Origin: JAKSSE01 sp045597645
GTDB taxonomy: Bacteria; Bacillota; Clostridia; Lachnospirales; Lachnospiraceae
DNA length: 34,501 nt
Assembly: GCA_045597645.1 (NCBI GenBank)
Contig: JAZLKM010000040.1
Location: 1 to 34,501, forward strand
Direction: 5' to 3'
Under the pieces are notes generated by a model. The model did not search any database. It saw only the letters and a list, made by a program, of their open reading frames with translations, and was not told the DNA's origin. A program made the translations under genes and the position numbers. Shown here in pieces: positions 24,965-32,983 of this stretch. Position 1 is the first letter of the stretch. The number at the start of each line of letters is the position of its first letter.

Positions 24965-25624
24965 ATGAAAGACTATAAATACATATTTTTTGACTTGGAT
25001 GGCACACTGGTAGATTCGGGCTACAGCATTATGCGATGCGCACAGCTGTCACTTGAGCGACATGGCATAATTGAAAATGATATGGATAAGCTTCGTAAGT
25101 TCGTAGGTCCTCCCCTGCTGGCGAGCTACATGAATAATTACGATATGGACGAACCTGAAGCGAGGGTTGCGATAAAGGATTATCGTGAGTTTTACTTGGG
25201 AGGTGTGATGTATGAGGTTGAGGTCTATGATGGCGTAGAGAGCATGCTTCAGAGGCTGGTAGAGGCTGGGAAAAAGCTGGTGGTAGCCACCTCGAAACCG
25301 GAGAAGACTTCTGTAGATATACTTACAAAGCTGGACCTGGCAAAGTATTTTGAGTTCATAGCCGGCGATACACCTGAAGGCAGCCGTAGCGCCAAAGCAG
25401 ACATAATTAGTTATGCCATGGCTCACGAGGGAATTACCGACAAGTCGCAGATACTAATGATAGGTGACACGCAGTACGACGTGATTGGTGCCAAACAGAT
25501 GGAAGTCGATGTTATGGCTGTGACATATGGCTATGGAGATCCAATGCTTCTTGAGGAAGCTGCACCGGATTATACAGTGGATTCAGCAGAAAATGTAGCA
25601 GCTTCTATACTAGGAATCTATTGA
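24965..25624 (+). CDS. HAD-superfamily phosphatase, phosphoglycolate phosphatase-like
   Basis: The 219-residue protein has all four HAD motifs. The nucleophile motif is FFDLDGTLVDSG (residues 8-19) with Asp10 and Asp12. Motif II is VVATSKPEK, with the Ser/Thr and Lys residues (about 100-108). Motif IV is MIGDTQYDVIGAKQ (about 162-175) with two Asp. The cap domain between motifs I and II is the helical C1 type of the Gph/PpaX group. This group hydrolyses phosphoglycolate, pyrophosphate or various sugar and nucleotide phosphates; the true substrate cannot be named. The ribosome site before ATG 24965 is weak. It stands alone between two non-coding stretches. Confidence 0.9.
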   Translation: MKDYKYIFFDLDGTLVDSGYSIMRCAQLSLERHGIIENDMDKLRKFVGPPLLASYMNNYDMDEPEARVAIKDYREFYLGGVMYEVEVYDGVESMLQRLVEAGKKLVVATSKPEKTSVDILTKLDLAKYFEFIAGDTPEGSRSAKADIISYAMAHEGITDKSQILMIGDTQYDVIGAKQMEVDVMAVTYGYGDPMLLEEAAPDYTVDSAENVAASILGIY

Positions 25625-25715
25625 TAGGATATAATGCTGTGCTTTCGTTAGATTAGAAAAATGCTGACGAATAGAAGGATAATCGCAATAAAGCCTTTCG
25701 GTAGGTAACAGGTAA

Positions 25716-25751
25716 GTTCTGTTAGTAGAACAGTAATAATCAGAGTGATTA
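25716..25751. repeat. Two small adjacent palindromes upstream of hypA
   Basis: GTTCT (25716-25720) and AGAAC (25727-25731) form one short inverted repeat. TAATCA (25737-25742) and TGATTA (25746-25751) form the second. They lie 45-80 bases before the hypA start. They may be operator half-sites, but such short palindromes also occur by chance. Confidence 0.3.
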
Positions 25752-25795
25752 CTATGTGATGCTTGTACTAGCGCCAGGCAGAATGGATATAAATC

Positions 25796-26152
25796 ATGCA
25801 TGAATTGGGACTATTAAAAACTATGCTTCGTACAGCTGATGCTGCCTTAGAGGGGCAGCTGGCGGAGAACGAACGAATAAAGAAAATAGTGCTTGAAGTA
25901 GGGGAACTAACTGGAGCTGTGCCTGAGTATCTACAGGACGCTTACGGTCCGCTTGTTAAGGGTACAAAGTACGAGGGTAGTGAACTTGAGACAATCTATG
26001 TGCCCGGCACTGTTCGCTGCGAGGATTGTGGCGAGGAATTCGCAGCCAGAGCGGCAGGTTTTAAGTGCCCTAAGTGCGGATGCCTAAACCTCCATCTTAT
26101 CCGCGGCAAGGGGCTGGATATAAAGGAAATTGTCGTAGCTAGTGAGGACTAG
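25796..26152 (+). CDS. hypA: Hydrogenase maturation nickel metallochaperone HypA
   Basis: HypA delivers nickel to [NiFe] hydrogenase (and in some species urease) with HypB. The 118-residue length fits the family. The nickel site is the N-terminal Met-His-Glu (His2, Glu3). The zinc site is the pair Cys75-x2-Cys78 and Cys91-x2-Cys94, in VRCEDCG and FKCPKCG. The conserved VGELTGAVPEYLQ region is at about 35-47. No hypB, hypC-F or hydrogenase gene is adjacent, so it is an orphan copy here. It has a weak terminator-like hairpin downstream. The ribosome site before the start is poor. Confidence 0.92.
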   Translation: MHELGLLKTMLRTADAALEGQLAENERIKKIVLEVGELTGAVPEYLQDAYGPLVKGTKYEGSELETIYVPGTVRCEDCGEEFAARAAGFKCPKCGCLNLHLIRGKGLDIKEIVVASED

Positions 26153-26216
26153 CGGAATCCGAAGACTAGCAGCTAACGGTAAGAGTTGGGAATCAGTGGT
26201 TAGCAGATTACAGACG

Positions 26217-26235
26217 AAAGCGTGACAGCTTTTTT
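26217..26235 (+). terminator. Weak terminator-like hairpin after hypA
   Basis: AAAGC (26217-26221) pairs with GCTTT (26228-26232) around a six-base loop, and the T run continues to 26235. The stem is short, so efficiency is doubtful. Confidence 0.4.
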
Positions 26236-26265
26236 AAAAAATCGGATTGCATACAATATTTCTGC

Positions 26266-26294
26266 TTGACAAAAGCTTAACAAACGCTTATTAT
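26266..26294 (+). promoter_or_regulatory. Sigma-A promoter for the FMN riboswitch/ribU transcript
   Basis: TTGACA (26266-26271) and TATTAT (26289-26294) are separated by 17 bases. The expected start near 26301 lies shortly before the riboswitch. Confidence 0.85.
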
Positions 26295-26324
26295 GCAAAT
26301 CGAGCATTCAGCTCACAATAATAA

Positions 26325-26440
26325 TCTTCAGGGCAGGGTGAGATTCCCGACCGGCGGTGACGCTTCTGGAGCGAAGTCCGCGAGCCAAGTGGCTGACCTA
26401 GTGAGATTCTAGGACCGACAGTACAGTCTGGATGGGAGAG
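26325..26440 (+). promoter_or_regulatory. FMN riboswitch (RFN element)
   Basis: The conserved RFN blocks are all present in order: CTTCAGGGCAGGGTG, ATTCCCGACCGGCGGTGA, the GTCCGCGAGCC segment, and CCGACAGTACAGTCTGGATG followed by GGAGAGGAGG. It binds flavin mononucleotide. No separate terminator stem lies between it and ribU. The 3' end runs into the ribosome site of ribU, so translational control by sequestering the GAGGAGG site is the likely mechanism (inference). Confidence 0.97.
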
Positions 26441-26449
26441 GAGGAAAAT

Positions 26450-27088
26450 ATGTCAAAGAATACCATCAACACTAATTCCAGCGCTAAAACTAACAAGGTA
26501 AGTCCCGCAAGATTTGCGGCTGTTACCGGCATGCTCTCTGCACTTGCATTTGGCTTGCAGTTCATAGAGTTTCCAATTCCGATTATGCCAAGCTTCATCA
26601 AGCTTGATTTGTCTGACCTTCCGGCACTCATCGGAGCCTTTGCACTTGGTCCGGTCAGCGGTGTAATCATCGAGCTTATCAAAAACCTCATCCACCTGTC
26701 ACTTTCTTCTAGCGGCGGCGTAGGTGAGATGTCAAACTTCCTTTTAGGTGCAGTCTTCGTACTTACAGCTGGTATTGTATATAAAGTAAAGAAGAACAAG
26801 AAGGCCGCACTGGTAGGCGCTATCGCAGGATCATGCGCAATGGCTATCATAAGCTTGCCTATCAACATGTTCATTGTATACCCTGTATACACAGCGTTCA
26901 TGCCGATGGAGGCTATCATCGGAGCATATCAGGTTATTACACCAAATCTGAATCTTGATTCACTTTTCAAGTGCCTGCTTATATTCAACGTGCCATTCAC
27001 CTTTGTTAAGGGCCTGTTCTCGGTAATTATTACAATGCTGGTTTACAAGCCACTTTCACCGCTTCTTAAGGGCTATAAGAACAAGTAA
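26450..27088 (+). CDS. ribU: Riboflavin ECF transporter substrate-binding (S) component
   Basis: RibU is the membrane S component that captures riboflavin and works with the shared ECF energy-coupling module encoded elsewhere. The 212-residue protein has about six membrane helices. ALAFGLQFIEFPIPIMPSFIKLDLSDLPALIG (about residues 31-62) is the typical RibU substrate-entry region. SLPINMFIVYPVY (about 142-154) is another conserved part. The frame opens at 26432, but ATG 26450 has GAGGAGG (26437-26443) at the right distance and follows the riboswitch. Control by FMN makes the assignment firm: high FMN should shut off uptake. A strong terminator follows. Confidence 0.96.
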   Translation: MSKNTINTNSSAKTNKVSPARFAAVTGMLSALAFGLQFIEFPIPIMPSFIKLDLSDLPALIGAFALGPVSGVIIELIKNLIHLSLSSSGGVGEMSNFLLGAVFVLTAGIVYKVKKNKKAALVGAIAGSCAMAIISLPINMFIVYPVYTAFMPMEAIIGAYQVITPNLNLDSLFKCLLIFNVPFTFVKGLFSVIITMLVYKPLSPLLKGYKNK

Positions 27089-27117
27089 GAAATGAAATTG
27101 TAGAATTACTAGATATC

Positions 27118-27150
27118 GCCTGCAGTGCATACTACGCTGCAGGCTTTTTT
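27118..27150 (+). terminator. Rho-independent terminator after ribU
   Basis: GCCTGCAGTG (27118-27127) pairs with CGCTGCAGGC (27135-27144), with one wobble, around a seven-base loop. Six T follow (27145-27150). Confidence 0.95.
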
Positions 27151-27292
27151 GCGCAAGGATTGTTTGCCGGTACACTGTCAGCTTGATACCTACAAAATTG
27201 CAGTTATGCTGTCATGGTGGGTTGTATAATCCTAATGAAACCCTATAAATCCTCATTGTGGCCTTTGATGACGCCGTGGGCTTGATATATTA

Positions 27293-27322
27293 TTGTGCCA
27301 TTGAGCGTGATTGTGCTATAAT
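27293..27322 (+). promoter_or_regulatory. Likely promoter for the tRNA-maturation cluster
   Basis: TATAAT (27317-27322) has TG at 27314-27315 just before it (TGC extension). TTGTGC (27293-27298) is a fair -35 at 18 bases. It lies 50 bases before the YcxB-like gene and after the ribU terminator. Confidence 0.6.
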
Positions 27323-27371
27323 TACAAATAATTATGGGTTATTGTACGTTTTTGCGCCCAAAGGAGAGAAA

Positions 27372-27875
27372 ATGCCGATTAGCTTTGACATAAAATTAAA
27401 AGAAAAAGACCTATACCGTTTCCAAATAAAACAGGCCTATAAGGGGATGCAGGGCTGGCTGGCTCTAGTGATAGCAGCCATAGCATTTGGCCTTTGCATA
27501 TATTCATATGGCAATGAGCGCTTTGGCGCCAAATACACAATTATGTATCTGGTGTTTGGGGTGATTTTCCTGTTCTATGTGCCTTTTAATCTTAGAATGC
27601 AGACCAAAAGACAGTTCCTTATGTCGGCTGCATTTAAAGGAGTGATGCATTATGAAATCACTGATGAAGGTGTGACGCTGACTGCTGGTGGCGAGCAGGC
27701 GACTATGACCTGGGAGCAGGTATATATGATTACTGCAGATAAGAGTAGTATCTATGTGTACACTTCGAAGATTTATGCCTACATTATTCCGAGAGCGCAG
27801 ATTAGTAATCAGTACGCTGAAATTATGGCAGCTTTTAGAAGTCATCTGGCGGAAACGAGGATAGCCGAGAAATGA
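27372..27875 (+). CDS. YcxB-like membrane protein
   Basis: The 167-residue protein has two membrane helices (about 28-46 and 55-74) and a C-terminal cytoplasmic domain of beta strands. That domain contains MHYEITDEGVTLTAGGEQATMTWEQVYMI and a late YIIPRAQISN motif. This matches the layout of the YcxB-like family, whose function is unknown. The reading frame is open from 27258, but ATG 27372 has AAGGAG (27361-27366) five bases upstream, and the extra N-terminal residues look non-coding and overlap the promoter. Its stop overlaps the tsaE start (ATGA at 27872-27875). It therefore heads the tsa transcript without an obvious functional link. Confidence 0.8.
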   Translation: MPISFDIKLKEKDLYRFQIKQAYKGMQGWLALVIAAIAFGLCIYSYGNERFGAKYTIMYLVFGVIFLFYVPFNLRMQTKRQFLMSAAFKGVMHYEITDEGVTLTAGGEQATMTWEQVYMITADKSSIYVYTSKIYAYIIPRAQISNQYAEIMAAFRSHLAETRIAEK

Positions 27876-28300
27876 TAATTGAGACTAATGGGCCAGAGGA
27901 GACATTTGAACTAGGGAAAAGAATGGCTATGGAAGCTACACCGGGAACTGTTATATGTCTCGGAGGGGACCTTGGGGCAGGCAAGACAGTATTTACCCAG
28001 GGCTTTGCAGCAGGACTTGGCATAGATGAGCCGGTCACCAGTCCCACCTTTACCATAGTGCAGGAGTATAGGGAAGGTCGAATTCCACTCTATCATTTGG
28101 ATGTATATCGTATCGGAGATCCGATGGAGATGGAGGAAATTGGTTACGAAGACTACTTCTATGGTGATGGCGTAGCCATCGTGGAGTGGGCAGAACTGAT
28201 TGAAGAGTTGATACCGCAGCAATATATAGATATAAAAATAGAAAGAGATTTGGCGAGGGATTTTTCCTACAGAAAGATTACTGTGACAGAGTATGAGTAG
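27872..28300 (+). CDS. tsaE: tRNA threonylcarbamoyladenosine synthesis ATPase TsaE
   Basis: TsaE is the ATPase that works with TsaB and TsaD to add the t6A modification at position 37 of ANN-decoding tRNAs. The 142-residue length is usual. The Walker A loop is GDLGAGKT (32-39). The switch-like SPTFTIVQEY segment (about 56-65), YHLDVYR (about 73-79) and the Walker B-like VAIVEWAE (about 100-107) are all visible. It starts inside the last codon of the YcxB-like gene. A 190-base gap separates it from tsaB. Confidence 0.97.
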   Translation: MIIETNGPEETFELGKRMAMEATPGTVICLGGDLGAGKTVFTQGFAAGLGIDEPVTSPTFTIVQEYREGRIPLYHLDVYRIGDPMEMEEIGYEDYFYGDGVAIVEWAELIEELIPQQYIDIKIERDLARDFSYRKITVTEYE

Positions 28301-28342
28301 GGTTGACTTTGCTGAACAAACCTAGAAAATGGAGGTCATAAC

Positions 28343-28441
28343 TTGGTTAAGCAAGTCTGGTTCATGATTATTCAGGTTTCACTGAGAAAACATGAGAATG
28401 ACAGCGCTTTTGTTGTGGTGCACACCATGGACATGTTATGA
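28343..28441 (+). CDS. Possible 32-aa small protein in the tsaE-tsaB gap
   Basis: A TTG codon at 28343 is preceded by GGAGG (28331-28335) at seven bases, the best unassigned ribosome site in the window. It opens a 32-residue frame starting MVKQVWFMIIQVSL and ending at TGA 28439-28441. The first half is hydrophobic. I do not recognise it. The gap has no other explanation. A chance ORF is quite possible at this size. Confidence 0.25.
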   Translation: MVKQVWFMIIQVSLRKHENDSAFVVVHTMDML

Positions 28442-28489
28442 GCCTGCTCTTATCTAGGAAAGACAGACTGTGGGAAAGCGGAGATTACG

Positions 28490-29200
28490 TTGAAAATATT
28501 AGGTATTGATGCCTCTGGAAATGTGGCGAGCATAGCCATACTTGAGGATGATGTACTCATAGGGGAGTACACAATTAATTACAAAAAAACACATTCGCAG
28601 ACACTGCTCCCGATGCTGGACCAGCTGTCGCGGGCAGTAGAGCTTGATATGAGTACAATAGATGCCATTGCAGTATCTGCTGGTCCTGGAAGCTTTACTG
28701 GACTTAGAATAGGATCTGCAACAGCCAAGGGCTTGGCGATGGCACTGAACAAGCCGATTGTGGAGGTGTCTACACTTGAAGGCATGGCCTATCAGTGTGT
28801 AGGGGTGCCGGGACTGGTGTGTCCGATTATGGATGCAAGGCGTTCACAGACATATACAGCTGCATACGATATGAGCGTTGGTGAGGCGAGCGAAGTGATA
28901 GCGCCTATGGCTGTGGCTATTGAGGAGCTGATTGAGGCACTAAACAATAAAGGAGAGAGAGTCATTTTCCTAGGTGATGGAGTGCCGGTGTTTAAGGAAG
29001 TTATAGAAAAATCTCTTGAGGTCAGCTACACATTTGCTCCTGCTCATAGACGTCAGCAAAGCGCTGCTGCTGTAGCAATGGCTGCTGTTAGAAAACTTGC
29101 GGCTGGCCAGGCGGTGAGTGCGGCAGAGCATGCGCCGGAGTATCTGAGGGTGTCACAGGCTGAAAGAGAGCGCGCTGAGCGCGATGGTGGCAACACGTAG
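28490..29200 (+). CDS. tsaB: tRNA threonylcarbamoyladenosine biosynthesis protein TsaB
   Basis: TsaB is an inactive paralogue of TsaD that scaffolds the t6A complex. The 236-residue protein starts with the ASKHA strand ILGIDASGNVASIAIL. It continues with the typical YKKTHSQTLLPMLDQ (about 25-40), DAIAVSAGPGSFTGLRIG (about 59-76) and CPIMDARRSQTYTAAYD (about 112-128). It starts at TTG 28490, with GCGGAG a few bases upstream; no better ATG exists nearby. The rimI-like gene begins eight bases after its stop. Together with tsaE and tsaD nearby it supplies three of the four core t6A proteins; the threonylcarbamoyl-AMP synthase (TsaC) is not in the window. Confidence 0.96.
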   Translation: MKILGIDASGNVASIAILEDDVLIGEYTINYKKTHSQTLLPMLDQLSRAVELDMSTIDAIAVSAGPGSFTGLRIGSATAKGLAMALNKPIVEVSTLEGMAYQCVGVPGLVCPIMDARRSQTYTAAYDMSVGEASEVIAPMAVAIEELIEALNNKGERVIFLGDGVPVFKEVIEKSLEVSYTFAPAHRRQQSAAAVAMAAVRKLAAGQAVSAAEHAPEYLRVSQAERERAERDGGNT

Positions 29201-29208
29201 AGGTGGAG

Positions 29209-29727
29209 ATGATAGTACGTCCAATGCGCCAGGCGGACCTTCGTCAGGTTGCTAAAATAGAAGATAATAGTTTTTCGGATCCTTGGAGATATGAGGACTT
29301 TGAGGACTCTCTGAATCGTGAGGATGACACTATTTTGCTGCTGGTGGCGGTGGATGATGACGATATTACGGTGCACGGTTATGTTACCTTGTATGGAGCT
29401 GCAGGCGAAGGCGAGATAATGAATATCGCCGTAGACGAGGCGAAAAGACGAGCTGGCGTGGCGACCGGTCTTATGAATGGTATAAAAGAGCTTGCATCAG
29501 AAAAGGGAATGGAGCTTGACAGCATTTTCCTTGAGGTAAGGAAAAGTAACGCTCCTGCAATTGCATTTTATGAAAAATGTGGGTATGAACAAATCGGTGT
29601 GCGAAAGGGCTTTTACCAGAATCCGCCGGAAGATGCGTTGCTGATGAAGCTTGAGGTTGCAAAAGCGCGCCGTTGTGATGACTGTGGTCAAAACAATACA
29701 ATAAGACAGAATAGAAATAGATGCTAA
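29209..29727 (+). CDS. rimI: RimI-type GNAT N-acetyltransferase
   Basis: The 172-residue GNAT enzyme uses acetyl-CoA. The family acetylates the N-terminus of ribosomal protein S18 and sometimes other proteins. The fold is complete: MIVRPMRQADLRQVAKIEDNSF at the start, the acetyl-CoA loop VDEAKRRAGVATGLM (about 75-89), and NAPAIAFYEKCGYEQIGVRKGFY (about 113-135). The tail after about residue 150 carries an unusual CDDCG pair and a final Cys. ATG 29209 is preferred; GTG 29203 is two codons earlier, inside the ribosome site. Being placed between tsaB and tsaD is a common arrangement in bacteria. The end overlaps the RNase Z start. Confidence 0.9.
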   Translation: MIVRPMRQADLRQVAKIEDNSFSDPWRYEDFEDSLNREDDTILLLVAVDDDDITVHGYVTLYGAAGEGEIMNIAVDEAKRRAGVATGLMNGIKELASEKGMELDSIFLEVRKSNAPAIAFYEKCGYEQIGVRKGFYQNPPEDALLMKLEVAKARRCDDCGQNNTIRQNRNRC

Positions 29728-30632
29728 ATATTACATTACTTGGTACAGCGGGCATGATGCCTTTGCCTAAAAGATGGCTTACGGCCATGATGGCAAGATA
29801 TAATGGTAGCCACCTTCTGATAGACAGTGGAGAGGGTACTCAAATTGCCATAAAGGAGGCAGACATAAGCGTCAACCCTTTGGATATTATTTGTTTTACC
29901 CATTATCATGCGGATCATATAAGTGGCTTGCCGGGACTTTTGCTGTCAATGGGAAATGCAGACAGGACAAAGCCGGTGACGATGATAGGCCCAAAAGGAT
30001 TGGAAAAGGTGGTGTCTGCACTCAGGGTGATAGCCCCGGAGCTACCATTTGACATAGAATATATAGAGCTGACCGAGGCAGAGCAGGTGATAGAGCTAAA
30101 TGGCTACGTGATTACCGCGTTTAAGGTTAACCACAATATCCCGTGCTATGGATATTCTTTGGATATTAAGAGGGCGGGACGCTTCGATGCAGAGGCGGCA
30201 AAGGCGAAAAATATCCCGCTAAAGGCATGGAATCCATTGCAAAAAGGCAACACTGTGGAGATAGATGGAGTCACCTACACCCCGGACATGGTTATGGGAC
30301 CGCCGAGAAGGGGCATCAAGGTAACTTACTGTACAGACTCCAGACCAACAGATGAGATAGCCAGACATGCGACAGGTAGCGATTTGTTTATATGTGAAGG
30401 CATGTATGGAGACAAGGAAAAAGAGGCAGATGCGCGAAAAAAGAAGCATATGACCTTCTATGAGGCAGCCCAGATGGCGAAGGAAGCTGATGTAAAGCAG
30501 CTGTGGCTTACACACTATAGCCCGTCTCTGGTGAAGCCTAAGCAATATATGGACGAAGTGAGAAGCATTTTCCCGGAAAGCTATCTGGGAGAGGATGGCA
30601 AGACGATAGAGCTTGATTTTGTAGAGGAGTAA
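29721..30632 (+). CDS. rnz: Ribonuclease Z (tRNA 3' endonuclease)
   Basis: RNase Z cuts the 3' trailer from tRNA precursors. The 303-residue protein is a metallo-beta-lactamase-fold enzyme. The zinc motif is THYHADH in CFTHYHADHISGLPGLL (about 59-75). Further metal ligands are seen in KVNHNIPCYGYSLD (about 136-149), TYCTDSRPTDEI (about 207-218) and the late LTHYSPSL (about 261-268). The start overlaps the upstream gene by seven bases. It joins the t6A genes in what is clearly a tRNA-maturation operon. The length and motifs match the short bacterial form. Confidence 0.93.
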   Translation: MLNITLLGTAGMMPLPKRWLTAMMARYNGSHLLIDSGEGTQIAIKEADISVNPLDIICFTHYHADHISGLPGLLLSMGNADRTKPVTMIGPKGLEKVVSALRVIAPELPFDIEYIELTEAEQVIELNGYVITAFKVNHNIPCYGYSLDIKRAGRFDAEAAKAKNIPLKAWNPLQKGNTVEIDGVTYTPDMVMGPPRRGIKVTYCTDSRPTDEIARHATGSDLFICEGMYGDKEKEADARKKKHMTFYEAAQMAKEADVKQLWLTHYSPSLVKPKQYMDEVRSIFPESYLGEDGKTIELDFVEE

Positions 30633-30634
30633 GA

Positions 30635-31213
30635 GTGAAAAAAGCCTTACGCTACATCATAATAGGTGCGATTTGCGTGGCAATTCTGTGCGGATATTAC
30701 TACTATCTTAGTCACAGAAACACCAAGACGGTGGAGGATATTGCGCCCAAAGCAACAGAGGTTGAGGCAATATTATCCAAAGATTTTGTCACCAATTATC
30801 CGTCGACACCTAGAGAGGTGGTTAAAAACTACAACAGAATATTGTGCTGCTACTACAATGAGGAGTACACAGGGGTGCAGCTGATGGATTTGGCTAATAA
30901 AGCCAGATTACTGTTGGATGATGAGCTTTTGGAGCTCAACCCTTTTGATGAGTATTTTGAGACGCTGACAGCTGAAATTGATGAGTACAAGATGCTTGAT
31001 AAACATATCATAAGTACCACGATAAGTGACAGCAATGACGTGGCATTTAGGACAGTTAAAGGCTATCAGTGCGCTTACGTGAAGTCGTACTATTTTTGCA
31101 AGGTAGGCACAGACTATGACCGTACCTATGAGGAATATGTGCTTCGCAAGGATGAACATGGCAACTGGAAAATACTGGCGTGGAGACTTATAGACGCCGA
31201 TGATTTTGAGTAA
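30635..31213 (+). CDS. Unknown protein with N-terminal membrane anchor (192 aa)
   Basis: The protein starts at GTG 30635, two bases after the RNase Z stop, with AGAGGAG just before. Residues 6-26 form a membrane helix (YIIIGAICVAILCGYYYYLS). The rest (about 35-192) is a soluble acidic domain, probably outside the cell. It contains PREVVKNYNRILCCYYN (about 59-75), DEYKMLDKHIISTTISDSND and EYVLRKDEHGNWKILAWRLI near the end. The C-terminal strand pattern resembles NTF2-like or SnoaL-like folds. I recall similar proteins next to tsaD in Lachnospiraceae, annotated as DUF6715, but this is from memory. Its last base is shared with the tsaD start. Confidence 0.7.
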   Translation: MKKALRYIIIGAICVAILCGYYYYLSHRNTKTVEDIAPKATEVEAILSKDFVTNYPSTPREVVKNYNRILCCYYNEEYTGVQLMDLANKARLLLDDELLELNPFDEYFETLTAEIDEYKMLDKHIISTTISDSNDVAFRTVKGYQCAYVKSYYFCKVGTDYDRTYEEYVLRKDEHGNWKILAWRLIDADDFE

Positions 31214-32241
31214 TGGAAGATAAGAAACCTGTATATATACTTGGAATAGAAAGCTCTTGCGATGAGACAGCAGCATCAGTGGTGAAGGATGGTCATGAGG
31301 TGCTGTCAAATGTCATTTCATCGCAGATTGACATACATACACTCTATGGTGGAGTGGTGCCGGAGATAGCATCAAGAAAACACATGGAACGCATCAACCA
31401 GGTGGTACAAAAGGCTTTGGATGAAGCTGGCATGAAACTGGAGGAGATGGATGCGATAGCTGTGACCTATGGACCTGGTCTTGTGGGAGCATTACTTGTG
31501 GGAGTGGCATTTGCCAAGGCGTTGTCATATGCCAGCAAGATACCGCTGGTGCCGGTACATCATATTGAAGGTCACATATGCGCAAACTTCATCGAAAATC
31601 CAGAGTTAAAGCCGCCGTTTTTGTGTCTTGTGGTGTCTGGCGGACATACACATCTTGTGAAGGTATCAGATTACAGAGAGTATGAAGTACTTGGACGTAC
31701 AAGAGACGATGCTGCAGGAGAAGCCTTTGACAAGGTGGCAAGGGCTATAGGCCTGGGCTATCCGGGTGGACCTAAGATAGAGAAGGCGGCAAAGGAAGGC
31801 AACGAGAATGCAATCCCGCTCCCAAAAGCGAAGGTGGAGGGATCGGAATATGATTTTAGTTTTAGTGGACTAAAATCTGCTGTTCTTAACTACTTGAACC
31901 AGTGTGAGATGAAGGGTGAGCCTGTAGTGCAGGCTGATGTGGCCGCTTCATTCCAAAAAGTAGCTACAGATGTGCTGGTGGAGCACGCGATGCTTGGTGC
32001 AGAGCGATATGGAGCAAAAAGTATAGCCATAGCGGGCGGCGTAGCTTCAAATGGATGCCTGCGTGCAAAAATGGAAAAAGCGTGTGCAGAGCGCAACATG
32101 ACATTTTACAGACCATCACCAATATACTGTACTGACAATGCAGCTATGATAGGTGTGGCTGGATATTACGAATACATGGCAGGCAATTTTGCAGATTTAG
32201 ACCTCAATGCAATACCAGCCCTAAAGCTAGGAGAGCGTTAA
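31213..32241 (+). CDS. tsaD: tRNA N6-threonylcarbamoyladenosine transferase TsaD
   Basis: TsaD transfers the threonylcarbamoyl group to A37 of tRNA. The 342-residue length is standard. The ASKHA start is ILGIESSCDETAASVV (about 9-24). The metal site is HHIEGH (about 116-121). VSGGHTHLVKV (about 137-147) and the nucleotide-binding FSGLKSAVLNY and SIAIAGGVASNGCLRAKM segments are all present. It begins inside the stop of the unknown membrane protein (TAATG) and ends inside the ispD start (TAATG). It is the catalytic member of the tsaE-tsaB-tsaD set found here. Confidence 0.98.
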   Translation: MEDKKPVYILGIESSCDETAASVVKDGHEVLSNVISSQIDIHTLYGGVVPEIASRKHMERINQVVQKALDEAGMKLEEMDAIAVTYGPGLVGALLVGVAFAKALSYASKIPLVPVHHIEGHICANFIENPELKPPFLCLVVSGGHTHLVKVSDYREYEVLGRTRDDAAGEAFDKVARAIGLGYPGGPKIEKAAKEGNENAIPLPKAKVEGSEYDFSFSGLKSAVLNYLNQCEMKGEPVVQADVAASFQKVATDVLVEHAMLGAERYGAKSIAIAGGVASNGCLRAKMEKACAERNMTFYRPSPIYCTDNAAMIGVAGYYEYMAGNFADLDLNAIPALKLGER

Positions 32242-32933
32242 TGGCAAAGCATGTAGCAATCGTCCTATCGGCGGGCAAAGGCGCAAGAATGAATACCAAT
32301 GTGGCCAAGCAGTACCTACTACTACAGGAAGTGCCTGTGATATGCCATACATTGGAAGCCTTCGAGAAAAGCGAGGTGGATGAGGTGGTACTCATCACTG
32401 CGGCTTGCGATATGGATTCGGTCAGAGTAGATATAGTGGAAAAGTATGGATTTTCCAAAGTAAAAAAAATCGTAGCTGGCGGATCAGAGAGAGTAGATTC
32501 TGTATATGAAGGGCTGAAAGCAGCTGATGCTGACTACATTCATATTCACGATGGCGCCAGATGCCTTATCACCCCGGAACAAATCAATAAAATGATTTCT
32601 GGAGTAGAAAATTATAAGGCGGCAGTCATGGCCGTACCTGCAAAGGATACAATTAGGCAGGCTGATGCTGAAGGCTATGGTGCAAAGTGCCTTGACAGGA
32701 GTCTCCTGTGGGCGATGCAGACACCACAGAGCTTCGAATATGCAGTGATTAGGACAGCTTTTGATAAGATGTATGCTATAAATGGTCCGGTGAAAATAAC
32801 GGATGATGTGATGGTGCTAGAACAGTACACCAGTCATAGAGCTAAGCTGATAGAAGGGTCATATGAAAATCTGAAGATTACAACACCTGAGGATTTGATT
32901 ATGGCGCAGGCTATACTGGATAAGAGAGTGTAG
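32241..32933 (+). CDS. ispD: 2-C-methyl-D-erythritol 4-phosphate cytidylyltransferase
   Basis: IspD couples CTP to methylerythritol phosphate, the third step of the non-mevalonate isoprenoid route. The 230-residue protein starts with the nucleotide loop VLSAGKGARMNTNVAKQYL, shows IHIHDGARCLITPE (about 95-108), the AVPAKDTIRQ stretch and the late ITDDVMVLEQY. Length and motifs match the family. Its ATG overlaps the tsaD stop, so it is read as the last gene of the tRNA-maturation unit. The next step, ispE, is encoded 19 kb upstream. Confidence 0.96.
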   Translation: MAKHVAIVLSAGKGARMNTNVAKQYLLLQEVPVICHTLEAFEKSEVDEVVLITAACDMDSVRVDIVEKYGFSKVKKIVAGGSERVDSVYEGLKAADADYIHIHDGARCLITPEQINKMISGVENYKAAVMAVPAKDTIRQADAEGYGAKCLDRSLLWAMQTPQSFEYAVIRTAFDKMYAINGPVKITDDVMVLEQYTSHRAKLIEGSYENLKITTPEDLIMAQAILDKRV

Positions 32934-32983
32934 TGTTAAGTAGTCGCGATAGTAGAGTGCAATGATGAGGCAAAGGAGGATCT

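Noticed and set aside
27258..27371. N-terminal extension of the YcxB-like protein
   Set aside because: It covers the TATAAT promoter, and the ribosome site AAGGAG clearly serves ATG 27372.
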